Positions 34,644 to 43,870 of a stretch of 64,000 nucleotides of DNA are shown here, piece by piece. The translations under genes were made by a program, and so were the position numbers. The stretch's first letter is position 1; each line of letters opens with the position of its first letter. The stretch lies in the NCBI RefSeq assembly GCF_003634455.1, contig NZ_RBLC01000001.1, positions 1,054,001 to 1,118,000 on the forward strand, written 5' to 3'. The stretch is from Flavobacterium endophyticum. Lineage in GTDB: Bacteria; Bacteroidota; Bacteroidia; Flavobacteriales; Flavobacteriaceae. Below the pieces are notes generated by a model. That model was not told where the DNA came from, ran no database searches, and saw only the letters and a list, made by a program, of their open reading frames with translations.

Positions 34644-35201
34644 TTAGTTGAAGTCACTTCCTTTTTTATAGTGAGATTGGATTTTTTTTATGAGCTCCGT
34701 CTTTATTTTAGGATTCAAATCGCTCATGGACTTATTTAAATCTTCGTTCAAAACACAATCATCGTCTTCGGTGCATTTAAAAGGAATGTGATACAAATAT
34801 TTTTTGTCGTTATATAAAATAATATACGAAAGCTTTTTTTCTGAATCTGAATTACTACAATACGTGAACGGAATAAAAACTACCTGAGTTTTTTTTAAGT
34901 TATAAAACCAAATATTTTTTTCGCTAAAAGCAATCATTTCCATTTGGTAATCGGGATCATCAAATTGTACATTTAATGAATGTTTTTTGTTTTTTAGACT
35001 TACATCAATCATTGTCTTATGGCCATCAAAAGGAGGCTCGTTAGGATTACATAAGGCATTTACGTTTACCGTTAGCCTATTCATTCCATTGCAATCTTTC
35101 CATCCTTTAGAAATTGAAATCGAATCCACTTTTACAACTTGTGATTCAACTTTATTTGGAAAAAAAGCAATAAGAAAGAAGAATCTAAGTAACACTTTCA
35201 C
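34644..35201 (-). CDS. secreted protein, candidate immunity for the CHAP-like effector
   Basis: About 185 residues from a GTG at 35201, chosen because it starts a signal peptide (KVLLRFFFLIAFFPNKVES) and overlaps the effector's end by only 17 bases; an ATG at 35234 would add 11 residues. No known domain. The mature part has several cysteines (DCNGMNR, ALCNPNEPP, TYCSNSDSE, FKCTEDDDC). It lies directly after the amidase-like effector gene and before the GH19-like one. A periplasmic immunity role is inferred. Confidence 0.55.
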   Translation of the reverse strand: MKVLLRFFFLIAFFPNKVESQVVKVDSISISKGWKDCNGMNRLTVNVNALCNPNEPPFDGHKTMIDVSLKNKKHSLNVQFDDPDYQMEMIAFSEKNIWFYNLKKTQVVFIPFTYCSNSDSEKKLSYIILYNDKKYLYHIPFKCTEDDDCVLNEDLNKSMSDLNPKIKTELIKKIQSHYKKGSDFN

Positions 35202-36771
35202 TTGTAAGTTCTCTATAATAGATTGGTAATTCATAATCTTCCTCGTTTATTGTATATTCGATCGGATAAACACTTGAAACTCTGGCACTGTAAGCACTGA
35301 TCTTAACGGCATCTCCTTGATTCCCGCCTAATCCAAATAAGTGCGTCCCTTCCTTATTTTTTGCTACAGCAAAAGTGACGTGCTTTCTGTTATTTACCAC
35401 ACATATTGAGCCTAATGCTAGTTTGTTAGCATCTGTATTTTTCGCCCAAACGGGATCATCAAAATGGTCTGGTAATGTGACTGTCTTTCCGTCTCTTACA
35501 ACTCTTTTATTTCTATATCTTGTATTAATGTGTCCATAAGTATAGGCTCCAGGATCACATTGAGCCGAAAAATTGTTTTGAGTCAAACACCAGCCTATAA
35601 ATGAAGCGCACCATGCATTTGTAATCGTTGCACATCCAGAAGGCTTGTGCTCTCGATTTACTTGATGATAATCATTAATAATAGTATTACAATGCGTAGC
35701 TTCGGTTACTCCTTTTTCCATTTCTCCTCTCGCCGTGGTCAGCCAAACTTGTTCTTTATTTTTTATTTTGAAATACTTGCCTTCTTCTTTTAAAAAGGCA
35801 TTTTTGGTACCTGAACCATTATCAATTCCCATATATTCTACATCCGGTTCTGAACAATTGATTTCTACATACACCAACGCTTCTTTACTAGTATCATTTG
35901 CAATGAGTTTTGCCAAATCAAACGACAAATTATCAGGCTTTTGGTTTAGCATTAATTTTAAAACCGCTTTATCTTTAAAACTGTCTTTATTAGATAATGA
36001 AGCATCAGACGCTAATTTTCCTACCTCAACTTCAAATTCCTCTTTTGCGGTTACATTTTTATAATTCGCAGGATTTGTAACCGCGTCAATGTCTTTTAAG
36101 TCAATAAAACTGATTGCGGCATCCACATCTGAAAGTACTTTTCTTACGCCGCTTTTTATTTTTACTTTTAATTTTTTTCCTTCCAATCCAACGGTTTCAA
36201 TAACCAATGCAACACCGTAACTTAATCCGCGTTCTTCTACTTTTGTTAAGTCTAAAGTGGTAACATTTCGAGCCGTCGTTAGATTAAATTTTGCGAAATA
36301 TGCATTTATAATTAGTGGAGCGGCCTTAATCGCAATGCTTTCAACATTGGGTATTGGACTAGCTACTGCCGTATTAAAATCAGGATTGCAAGTAATAGTA
36401 GATTCTTTGACTAAAACTTTCTGTTCTTGAACAATTGATGTTCCCAAGTTTTCCCAAGGGCTCAATTTTATGACGCTCATGCAAGGTGGAGGCTGCATGT
36501 TCTGGGCAGGCCATTTAGGATGACCGCAGGTTCCTTTAAACTGAAGGTTGACCATATTGTTTCCATCGCCTTGAGTTGCCCAAAGCTTGTCTTGCAGCAT
36601 AAGTTCATTTGAAGTAACTTTTAACTCGCCGAGTTGTTGCGCGTATTCGCACTTTAGCTTGGCGCCATGCATGACTACTTCTCTCTTCTCTGATGGAGAG
36701 TCTTCGGAATCTTTCTTTTCTCGTTCCGCTCTTTTTTGGTTGAGTCTAGCATTATGTTGTTGGGTAGCCAT
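35185..36771 (-). CDS. T6SS effector candidate: DUF4280 PAAR-like tip, shared domain, CHAP/NlpC-like amidase
   Basis: 528 residues in three parts. Residues about 30-140 match DUF4280, a PAAR-like spike tip (VVMHGAKLKCEYAQQLGEL, FKGTCGHPKWP, PCMSVIKLSPWENLG). Residues about 150-310 are the shared domain (INAYFAKFN, VALVIETVGL, AVLKLMLNQKPDNLSFDL, ALVYVEINC). Residues about 345-528 resemble TIGR02594/CHAP amidases: AWCASFIGWCL with likely nucleophile C388, HVTFAVAKN with H464, and LGGNQGDAVK. It follows vgrG2 by 21 bases, so it can cap that spike and carry a peptidoglycan amidase. The secreted protein downstream is its likely immunity partner. Confidence 0.75.
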   Translation of the reverse strand: MATQQHNARLNQKRAEREKKDSEDSPSEKREVVMHGAKLKCEYAQQLGELKVTSNELMLQDKLWATQGDGNNMVNLQFKGTCGHPKWPAQNMQPPPCMSVIKLSPWENLGTSIVQEQKVLVKESTITCNPDFNTAVASPIPNVESIAIKAAPLIINAYFAKFNLTTARNVTTLDLTKVEERGLSYGVALVIETVGLEGKKLKVKIKSGVRKVLSDVDAAISFIDLKDIDAVTNPANYKNVTAKEEFEVEVGKLASDASLSNKDSFKDKAVLKLMLNQKPDNLSFDLAKLIANDTSKEALVYVEINCSEPDVEYMGIDNGSGTKNAFLKEEGKYFKIKNKEQVWLTTARGEMEKGVTEATHCNTIINDYHQVNREHKPSGCATITNAWCASFIGWCLTQNNFSAQCDPGAYTYGHINTRYRNKRVVRDGKTVTLPDHFDDPVWAKNTDANKLALGSICVVNNRKHVTFAVAKNKEGTHLFGLGGNQGDAVKISAYSARVSSVYPIEYTINEEDYELPIYYRELTSESVT

Positions 36772-36792
36772 AACTTCTAATATAAAACAAGA

Positions 36793-38628
36793 TTATCCTT
36801 TACTTACTTTCACATCTTTGCCTCCCTGTATTACGGTAAGCGTAGTTCCCCTCAGTTTTAGATCTCCTTTAGAAGTCTGGATATCGGAATTTCCTGTAAT
36901 CTGTCTATAGCTTTCTCCAACATTGTCGGTCTTGTCGTTTTTAACCGTGACATTTTTATTTTCAGAAGATTGGACATAATTTTTTCCGATGGTTTCTGTC
37001 TTATTATTTCCAATAGAAATATCTTCGTTAGCTCCTATTTTGGTAGCCATATTTTCTCCTACGTTGATGTCCAAATTTTTACCAACAGTTATTTTCATAT
37101 TGTTCGGAGCGTTCACGCTAATATTACCTTGCCCGTCCATGAGCCAAGTATTGCCGCTTGGGTCTTCGATAAAAACACTTCCGGCCGCATCGTCCATGAT
37201 TACTTTGGTACCGGATCGAGTCTGGATTACTTTTTTATCGTTGCCCGAGGTACTATAGCCGCTAGAAGCACTTCCATTGTACATCGCTCCGAGCACGAAA
37301 GGTTTTTCAGCATTTCCTCCTTCAAACGCCACTAATACTTCTTCACCGACTTCTGGAACAAAATAAAAACCTTTGCCGCCGCCCGAATGTGAATTCACCA
37401 TCCTGATCCACGGCGTATTTTTTCCTGCATCTTTCTGCCATGCAAAAGCTACTTGAACACGACCCAATCCTGCTGGATCGCTATTTGAAATTACAGTAGC
37501 AGGCTGTGATTCTGCCGTAGGAAAGCTGTGAACATTTCCATAAGGTGGCGAAAGGACAGTATCTGGCACAGCATCAAAAGTATTGTGATAGGTACCTGAT
37601 TCGTCGCAAACATGCATGATGTCAGTAATGATATAATTTCCGAAATTTTGTTCTTGAAGCCCGTCTAAAATATTCCCAGTTAATGAAAAAGATGGTTCTT
37701 TGATAGAAATTACATCGCCAATTCTCAAGCCCGTTTCGTCCGAATCGCCTTTGGCCGTAACCATATCGGCAGTTCGTGACTGAAGCTGAGTAGTTACTCG
37801 GTCAATAAGATGCGTTCTTGAATTCCCTTCTTCTAAAGAGTGCGAATAAAGCATCGTAGAATTCGTTGGGAAAAGTTTTTTTGAAGATTCGAAAATGGCC
37901 TTTGAGTAGGCATCTTCTGGCTGGTAATTTACTTCCATCGAATTGGCTTTCTGGGTTTCGCCATTGGAAGGATCATAACCCAGATATTCGAATCCGAGAG
38001 ATTTCGCCCTCATTTCGATATTAAAAGAATGGAGGCTTCTGCCGTATTCCAATGTAAAATTTTTAGATTTTGGCTTTCCGAATAACAGTTCTTCGCCATT
38101 ATAGTAAAACCATTGTCCTTTTTTCTGCGCTATCCTGCAAAGGAACGCAAAATCGCTCTCGCCATATTGTACCGTATAAGGCAAGGAAGTATCTTTTTGA
38201 ACCTCAACAGCAGGCTTTAAGCTATCACCAGAATAGTCTTTCAGGACTTCGTTGACAATGCTTGACAGCGTCTGGTCGTTAAATGAGCGGATATTTGGAG
38301 GTCCTTCCATTAAAATTGTTGGACTGAAGCCATTGATGATTATGCCACCCGAAGCTCCAGACGTTCGGACCATTTGTGCTTCTGTAATAATTCCGTTGAA
38401 AACTAATGGAGAATCAGTCATCATATTGGTAGGATTGATGCTGATCTTGACTGATTGTCCTACATATTTTTGCGCTTTGTCAATTGCTTGGCTGACAAAT
38501 TCTTTAGGCAGCGGCTGCAAAATTGAAAAACGATGGTGCGAATGTACCTTTTGGTTGATGACCAGTTTTGAAAATCGGGTAAGGTTTTCTCCCGCAATTT
38601 CTATTTTAATCTGCGTACTTATTGGCAT
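36793..38628 (-). CDS. vgrG: VgrG spike protein (second copy)
   Basis: 611 residues, TssI. The gp27-like base covers about 1-370 (LTRFSKLVINQKVHSHHRFS, DFAFLCRIAQKKGQWFYYNG). A gp5-type OB fold follows (VHSFPTAESQPATVISN, GLGRVQVAFAWQ, GKGFYFVPEVGEEVLVAFEG), then a needle of short beta repeats. It is nearly identical to the VgrG at 44995 up to about residue 500; the last 110 residues differ (VGKNLDINVGENMATKIG repeats). The differing tails may select different cargo. Leads the second cargo island; a CCCCC run lies 33-37 bases before its start. Confidence 0.95.
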   Translation of the reverse strand: MPISTQIKIEIAGENLTRFSKLVINQKVHSHHRFSILQPLPKEFVSQAIDKAQKYVGQSVKISINPTNMMTDSPLVFNGIITEAQMVRTSGASGGIIINGFSPTILMEGPPNIRSFNDQTLSSIVNEVLKDYSGDSLKPAVEVQKDTSLPYTVQYGESDFAFLCRIAQKKGQWFYYNGEELLFGKPKSKNFTLEYGRSLHSFNIEMRAKSLGFEYLGYDPSNGETQKANSMEVNYQPEDAYSKAIFESSKKLFPTNSTMLYSHSLEEGNSRTHLIDRVTTQLQSRTADMVTAKGDSDETGLRIGDVISIKEPSFSLTGNILDGLQEQNFGNYIITDIMHVCDESGTYHNTFDAVPDTVLSPPYGNVHSFPTAESQPATVISNSDPAGLGRVQVAFAWQKDAGKNTPWIRMVNSHSGGGKGFYFVPEVGEEVLVAFEGGNAEKPFVLGAMYNGSASSGYSTSGNDKKVIQTRSGTKVIMDDAAGSVFIEDPSGNTWLMDGQGNISVNAPNNMKITVGKNLDINVGENMATKIGANEDISIGNNKTETIGKNYVQSSENKNVTVKNDKTDNVGESYRQITGNSDIQTSKGDLKLRGTTLTVIQGGKDVKVSKG

Positions 38629-38805
38629 GGCACTAGGATTTAAAAGTTAAAATAGATCTCGGGGGAAGATGCTGAATATGTTATAGTGAATTTAGTATTT
38701 TTCTTGTTTCAAAAGCCTTTCTTTAACATTAAATTAAGTTAAAATAATTTTTAATATTCTGATTTTAAAATCGATACTAAAATCACAATTAAAAATCTAT
38801 TTTGT

Positions 38806-39507
38806 TCAGATTATACGTTTTTTAAAAGAAGGTGCTATGTATTTTTGAATTTCTTTCCATGTAAAAACAACTTCAAATTGTTCATAGCCACTGTTTCTAT
38901 AATTTTCTAAATCTGCTACCATAAAAGAAATTCCTGTGATCTTATTTTTAGAATCGGTTGTTATCTTAAAATCTTGAAGTGCTTTTAGGGTTGGCTGTAA
39001 TTTTCCATTTTGCTTTTTAAGTCTTGACTTGATGCATTTCAAAAGTGCAGTTTGGTTTATGAACAGTTGCGAACCTATATTTTTTCCTGTATTTAAATCG
39101 AAGCAGTAATAACGAGTGGCTTCAAAAGGAGAACCATAGGATTGCAAATGAACAGAGAGGTTCAACAGCTGATTTTTATCGTAAAAAATATTGTACTGTT
39201 CAAATCCATAGTTGGCTTGGCGTAGCTCGTTATTGGATATGAGTTCCAAAAGCATGTCTTTTTTTGCCTGAATTCTTTTTTCAGGAGCCTCAAAAGAAGG
39301 CTTATTGAATATATCAAACGCATTTTGAATTTCACCATAAATAGCAACAGTATGCTGATTCCCTGTATTAAATTTCACCTCTTCCAAAACATAATAGTTC
39401 GATTCAAAAAGTACCGAATCTTTTAAAATCTGGACTGTCTGGCTTTTAAGACTGCCGGATAAAAGCAATAGAAATAGGGTTGCTATTTTAAGCATTTTAT
39501 TTTTCAT
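38806..39507 (-). CDS. secreted protein, candidate immunity for the PAAR-like/GH19 effector
   Basis: 233 residues from ATG 39507, where a signal peptide begins (KNKMLKIATLFLLLLSGSLKS); a TTG one codon earlier is less likely. No recognised domain; the mature part is mixed alpha/beta with many aromatic residues (YYVLEEVKF, GFEQYNIFY). It starts 3 bases after the GH19 effector stop codon and ends the first cargo island. Its position suggests immunity against that hydrolase; the sequence gives no further proof. Confidence 0.55.
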   Translation of the reverse strand: MKNKMLKIATLFLLLLSGSLKSQTVQILKDSVLFESNYYVLEEVKFNTGNQHTVAIYGEIQNAFDIFNKPSFEAPEKRIQAKKDMLLELISNNELRQANYGFEQYNIFYDKNQLLNLSVHLQSYGSPFEATRYYCFDLNTGKNIGSQLFINQTALLKCIKSRLKKQNGKLQPTLKALQDFKITTDSKNKITGISFMVADLENYRNSGYEQFEVVFTWKEIQKYIAPSFKKRII

Positions 39508-39510
39508 CAA

Positions 39511-41136
39511 TTACTTCTTTTGTGGTGGGTTTTTCTTTTCGTATTCTTCCAGAATTTTTGTCGCTTCTGGGTCTTTTGCTGCTTTTTGTTTTTCTAGATA
39601 GGCTTTCGCTTCAATCTTTTGAGCCTCGTTTCCGTTCTGAAGCATTAGATCAAAGTGCCTGATGATATCAAACACGCCTTTGGCTTTTCCTCTTGCGTAA
39701 TTGCTTTTACGATTTTTCTTTCCGCTGGCCCCGTCATATTGGTTGACACAGTTGATTACCATATCAATGTTGTCATCTTGAGCGTGATCTTTGGCATATT
39801 TTTTATTCTTCTTTGTACCGTCATTCCAAAAGTAAAGGGCCGACTGTGTAGCATACATGGCATTGCTTGAAAGCAACAGATATTTTCCTTGCAGTGCCAC
39901 TCCTGGTTTTTCTTCTGTAAAATCGATAGCGCCAGAAGTATCTCCTGTAAATGTGTTTTTATTTCTATAGTTCGTAAATGAAACATAGTTGCCGCGACCG
40001 GTCAATTGTTTGAGGCCTCTTCCTTTGAATTTCCAACCATCCCTTGTCAGCTCGTCTCCGTTTCCTAAACCACGCTTGTCTCCCGGATAAGGAGCATAGG
40101 CTCTGGACATCAGCGGAACTCCAAAATTAGAATGTGGTTTTAAATAGATATGATAGTCTACTGTTTTATCTGCCTTCAGAACTGTTTTAAGCAACTTATC
40201 ATTTCGTTTCTTTTTATCTTTTGGATCAGCTTCACCAGAATATTTTGCATACAACTGAATATCTACTACCGTTGGTTTTTCGCTAAGTAATAATGTACTG
40301 AGCTGATCGTTGGTTTTTGCAACTTCAGCACCTTTAGCATCTACAATCTTAAAAATAGAAGTCAGATTATCTTTTAATGATTTTACTATGGTTTCGTCAA
40401 TAGTAATACCTTTTGAACTGAAGACTCCTGGCGGATTTGAATAGTCTTCGTATTCTGAAAATGTTTTAAAATTAGCACTCTCAACACCAATCTGAGCAAT
40501 GAAATGTGCCTTTCTCAAACAAGTATCTAGACCAAAGTCTTTTCGGTATTGGTTCAAATATGGAAGAATAGAATCTATAATCTCTGTCTGTTTTGCAGTA
40601 GGTTTTTTTAATCCTATAGTATCTAAAATCAAGGCTGATGTAAATTCTTCCTCACAATGCTTGCATTTATACGGTTCGTCTTTTTTAGGCAGCGGTGCAG
40701 CAGGTGGGACTTGGGCAGGCTCGCTTTTTTGACCACTATCTGTAATTTCAATCGTGCTTCCGCCATAATTGCACGGAATGGTACTTTTCTTTAATAACGG
40801 AAATTGATCCTGCACTTTGAGCGTTCCGACATCTTTCCATTCTCCCAACTGCATTACGGAAGCGCACGGAGCAGCACTATTCGGGCTTTTGGTACAGGTT
40901 CCTGTAAAGATCAAGCTTCTGAAATCTTTTTCGACAACCGTAGCTGTCAATTTATCTTGGGTTGTGGGCGTGTCGAAGTTGACCTTCAAGATTCCTTGAG
41001 GATTCGTGCAAAGTTTGCATTCAATTTTAGCCATATCGATGACAAGTTTTAGGTCTTCAGAGACTTTGTCTTCTTTTTCGCGTTCTTCTCGCTTTTCGGC
41101 TATTTCTTTCTTATTATTTTCTTTGACATCTTCCAT
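39511..41136 (-). CDS. T6SS effector candidate: DUF4280 PAAR-like tip fused to GH19-like hydrolase
   Basis: 541 residues. After a charged N-terminus, residues about 28-135 match DUF4280 (VIDMAKIECKLCTNPQGIL, LIFTGTCTKSP, CASVMQLGEWKDVG). A Pro-rich linker and a C-x-x-C knuckle (YKCKHCEEEF, C158/C161) follow. Residues about 185-525 resemble GH19: RKAHFIAQIGVESANF (E219 candidate), FSEYEDYSNP (second acid region), WKFKGRGLKQLTGRGNY, NAMYATQSALYFWND and VINCVNQYDG. Expected to cap a VgrG and hydrolyse cell-wall glycan. Unlike the other cargo hydrolases it lacks the YFAK shared domain. The adaptor-like gene lies 21 bases upstream and a secreted protein lies downstream. Confidence 0.75.
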   Translation of the reverse strand: MEDVKENNKKEIAEKREEREKEDKVSEDLKLVIDMAKIECKLCTNPQGILKVNFDTPTTQDKLTATVVEKDFRSLIFTGTCTKSPNSAAPCASVMQLGEWKDVGTLKVQDQFPLLKKSTIPCNYGGSTIEITDSGQKSEPAQVPPAAPLPKKDEPYKCKHCEEEFTSALILDTIGLKKPTAKQTEIIDSILPYLNQYRKDFGLDTCLRKAHFIAQIGVESANFKTFSEYEDYSNPPGVFSSKGITIDETIVKSLKDNLTSIFKIVDAKGAEVAKTNDQLSTLLLSEKPTVVDIQLYAKYSGEADPKDKKKRNDKLLKTVLKADKTVDYHIYLKPHSNFGVPLMSRAYAPYPGDKRGLGNGDELTRDGWKFKGRGLKQLTGRGNYVSFTNYRNKNTFTGDTSGAIDFTEEKPGVALQGKYLLLSSNAMYATQSALYFWNDGTKKNKKYAKDHAQDDNIDMVINCVNQYDGASGKKNRKSNYARGKAKGVFDIIRHFDLMLQNGNEAQKIEAKAYLEKQKAAKDPEATKILEEYEKKNPPQKK

Positions 41137-41157
41137 GGCTGCATGTTTTTTGCTTTT

Positions 41158-41907
41158 TTACCCTAAAAAAAGCGTGGCATATTTGATAGATTGCATACTG
41201 TCTTCAAGCTCAATTAAAGCCTCTTTCAATTGATACTCTTTGTATACTAATTCGCCTTCATATTTATACAAGGCATTTGATCTGCCGTTTATTTTATATC
41301 TTACAAAATCTTTCTTTTCTGGATGGATCTGCTCTGTGACTTCGCTATTTTTAAAATCTTCGGCTATTTTTTTTCTGACAATTGGCATTTCCCATAAAAG
41401 ATAATTCCCGAATAAACCATGAAAATAAAGTCCGAACATTTTATAGCTTGACAAAAATTCAATCAGCTTGGTCTCGTCTTTTAGAATCATAGCAATCTCA
41501 CTAAAATAGCTTTGTATAAAGCTTCCTTCGTATTCTTTTTCGAGCTCACGGCTGGTCTTTTGCCATCGCGAACTTAGTTCTGCCTTATTAAAAATACGAA
41601 CAATCTTTCCAGTATAATCAACGCCGGCTTCAATTTCGTCGAAAGCGTATCCAATCTGTTTTATCAAATATTCATCGGCTACGGCTACATTGCTTTTTAT
41701 CGAGATTTTAGCTGTAAAAATCTGATAAACATCCAAATATTCTGCTTTTCCAATCGGCATAATCTTTACGTCCCTGATATACGATTTTTGTATAGGACGT
41801 TTTTCAATCGAAAAATCATCTACTATGGTTTCAAATCGGTAACTATATCGAGCTCCAACCTTTGGCTGAAGGTGGTATTCTTTTAATCCGTGGACTATAG
41901 AAATCAT
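41158..41907 (-). CDS. unnamed T6SS cargo-adaptor candidate (second member)
   Basis: 249 residues, no signal peptide. The N-terminal third is beta-rich (GARYSYRFETIVDDFSIE). The central helical part resembles the protein at 31579-32472 (DEYLIKQIGYAFDEI, RIFNKAELSSRWQKTSRELE, GLYFHGLFGNYLLWEMP), and both end in a beta-rich region. It lies between the Tle1-like gene (14 bases) and the PAAR-like/GH19 gene (21 bases), so either could be its client. The mapping to the other copy, which also precedes a hydrolase, favours the GH19 protein. Role is inference. Confidence 0.6.
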   Translation of the reverse strand: MISIVHGLKEYHLQPKVGARYSYRFETIVDDFSIEKRPIQKSYIRDVKIMPIGKAEYLDVYQIFTAKISIKSNVAVADEYLIKQIGYAFDEIEAGVDYTGKIVRIFNKAELSSRWQKTSRELEKEYEGSFIQSYFSEIAMILKDETKLIEFLSSYKMFGLYFHGLFGNYLLWEMPIVRKKIAEDFKNSEVTEQIHPEKKDFVRYKINGRSNALYKYEGELVYKEYQLKEALIELEDSMQSIKYATLFLG

Positions 41908-41921
41908 TGACTTTAAATCTT

Positions 41922-43838
41922 TTAATGTTCTCTTCGCTTTCTGTCGTTATTGGGCTCCATTCCAAACCAATCTCTGGATGCCGACCAATGGAAATATTCA
42001 TTTCGCAATTTTCTCAAAAGCGTCTGAGGATGATAGGCTGTTACTACAACTTCTTCTAAAGTGGTTGTCCGTATATTTTCGTCTTGTTCTAGTTGTGGCT
42101 GTGGATCTTTTCCTAATCCTGGAGGCATTGTAGGCCAATACTGTCTTTGTCCATCAAATCCAGACGAATTTTGCTCTTGATAGATTTTGTTCTTTTCCAT
42201 TTCTTCGAGCATCTTCTCGAGATTTTCTCTATTGATTCTGTCCTGCTTTCTTTTTGCCAGTTCTTCATCGCTTACGAAATCCCATTCTGGAATTTCATCC
42301 TTCATATAGCCTTCCATATAGGATTTTGCGCTTACTAACAACGGATGGCCTTCCACACTATATTGAATTGTCAAATCATCGATCAAGGCATTGCTTTTTT
42401 CTTTCGTCTTCATTATCTCCTTGCCGAATTCTTCCATAAAATGCAACGGCAAGTAGCTGTATTCTTTTTTAAGATAGCGCGTTCCGCTTAGCTTTCTATA
42501 TACAAGGCCGCTCGTCATGAAATTCCAAAACTTATTGTTTATCTCTATCTGATCATCCTTAAACCAACCTCCGGCAATCAGCTCGTTCATATAACTCTTG
42601 AGCTGCCAAAGCGGCTTGTGATTGGACGTTTCTATTTCGTCTTTATATTCCGTTTCCGTTTCATAAGCGCCACCGATATCGCAATGCACGCCTGGAAGGT
42701 TCTTTTCAATCGCTCTGTCTTTAATCTGGCGGATTCTTGTCAGAGAGAAATTTTTTCGATGTTCGTCTTTTGCCGTAAAATGCACCATTTTTTGAAAATA
42801 GCCCAAGTTATTCAATTGCAGTTCTTCTACATCGTCATCGAAATGAGTTGAAACCACCTCTGTGGCCGCTTTCTTAAAAAAACCGTCGTCTTTTAGTTCG
42901 CCATTTACGTCGTATTCGCCTAGCCTTCCTCCAGATTCTCCGTAGGATGAAACCGTGTCATAAATACCTACAAATCTTACGACGAGTATAATGTCTTCAA
43001 GTTCTTCGGGGGTTATGTCGGTATTTTTAAGAATACTGTATCCCAAATGTCCCATTCTTGGAAGTTTTCCTTCCACCAGAATTTCAGAATTTATTTCCAA
43101 ACCGTCTGCATCGCCTATAGTTCTTCTGTATTTTCTGACCGGCATTCCTTCTGAATACGGGTTAATTGGATAATAGCCATCAGGCATACTAAACGGTTTT
43201 GGCTCGTATTCTTTTTTTACATTTACTTCATGGACAAAATTTCGGGCAGAAGCTGCACCACGGCTGAAACCAAACGCATCTATAGTAATTTTGGTCAGTA
43301 CTTTATTTCGGTTATTTCCTTTTCTTTTTTCTTCATTAATCTTGTTGGACATGATTTCGCAGGCCTTTCTTACTTTGGCTCTGACTCCCGTCAATCCAGC
43401 TCCGAACGCAAAACCATCCTGGCTGTCTTTCTGCTTGTCATCTGTCCCCATACCTTCGACATAAATACGATATTCCTTGTCGCAATATTTCCACATTCGG
43501 GCTACGTTGGTGTAATCGTTGCTATAGCTGTTATCAGTTCCCATCTTATCCATGTAGGTTCTATGGGAGCCAATCAAATATTGTTCGTATTCGGTAGGGT
43601 TTGCAGGAACACCTCTTTTCATTAGCTTTTTGTAGGCTTCTTCGTCTCTTTTTACGGACTCAGAAATCTGGTCGTCGGTTAAATTTTCAACACCGCCATT
43701 CCTATATTTTCTTCTAAGCTCTGTGTTTGTCTTGTTGTTCAATGTTCCATCGATAAAGACACCAAAAGTCAGTTCCAGCTCTTCTTCAGGAGCTTTTGAT
43801 TCGCCAGTGTTATATACAAAACTTTTACCCATGGTCAT
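41922..43838 (-). CDS. Tle1-type (DUF2235) phospholipase effector candidate
   Basis: 638 residues. DUF2235 features: FGVFIDGTLNN at about 25-34 and the lipase nucleophile elbow DAFGFSRGAASARNF (S192 in G-F-S-R-G). GIYDTVSSYG (D294) and GVHCDIGGAYE (H385) probably complete a Ser-Asp-His triad. Tle1-family T6SS effectors hydrolyse phospholipids of target cells. No PAAR or shared YFAK domain is present, so delivery probably uses VgrG1 or the downstream adaptor. The upstream gene encodes a DUF2931 lipoprotein, a plausible immunity partner. The start is ATG 43838 or 43832. Confidence 0.85.
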   Translation of the reverse strand: MTMGKSFVYNTGESKAPEEELELTFGVFIDGTLNNKTNTELRRKYRNGGVENLTDDQISESVKRDEEAYKKLMKRGVPANPTEYEQYLIGSHRTYMDKMGTDNSYSNDYTNVARMWKYCDKEYRIYVEGMGTDDKQKDSQDGFAFGAGLTGVRAKVRKACEIMSNKINEEKRKGNNRNKVLTKITIDAFGFSRGAASARNFVHEVNVKKEYEPKPFSMPDGYYPINPYSEGMPVRKYRRTIGDADGLEINSEILVEGKLPRMGHLGYSILKNTDITPEELEDIILVVRFVGIYDTVSSYGESGGRLGEYDVNGELKDDGFFKKAATEVVSTHFDDDVEELQLNNLGYFQKMVHFTAKDEHRKNFSLTRIRQIKDRAIEKNLPGVHCDIGGAYETETEYKDEIETSNHKPLWQLKSYMNELIAGGWFKDDQIEINNKFWNFMTSGLVYRKLSGTRYLKKEYSYLPLHFMEEFGKEIMKTKEKSNALIDDLTIQYSVEGHPLLVSAKSYMEGYMKDEIPEWDFVSDEELAKRKQDRINRENLEKMLEEMEKNKIYQEQNSSGFDGQRQYWPTMPPGLGKDPQPQLEQDENIRTTTLEEVVVTAYHPQTLLRKLRNEYFHWSASRDWFGMEPNNDRKRREH

Positions 43839-43870
43839 TCTATTAATTGTCGCAGTCCAAAATTTTCAAT

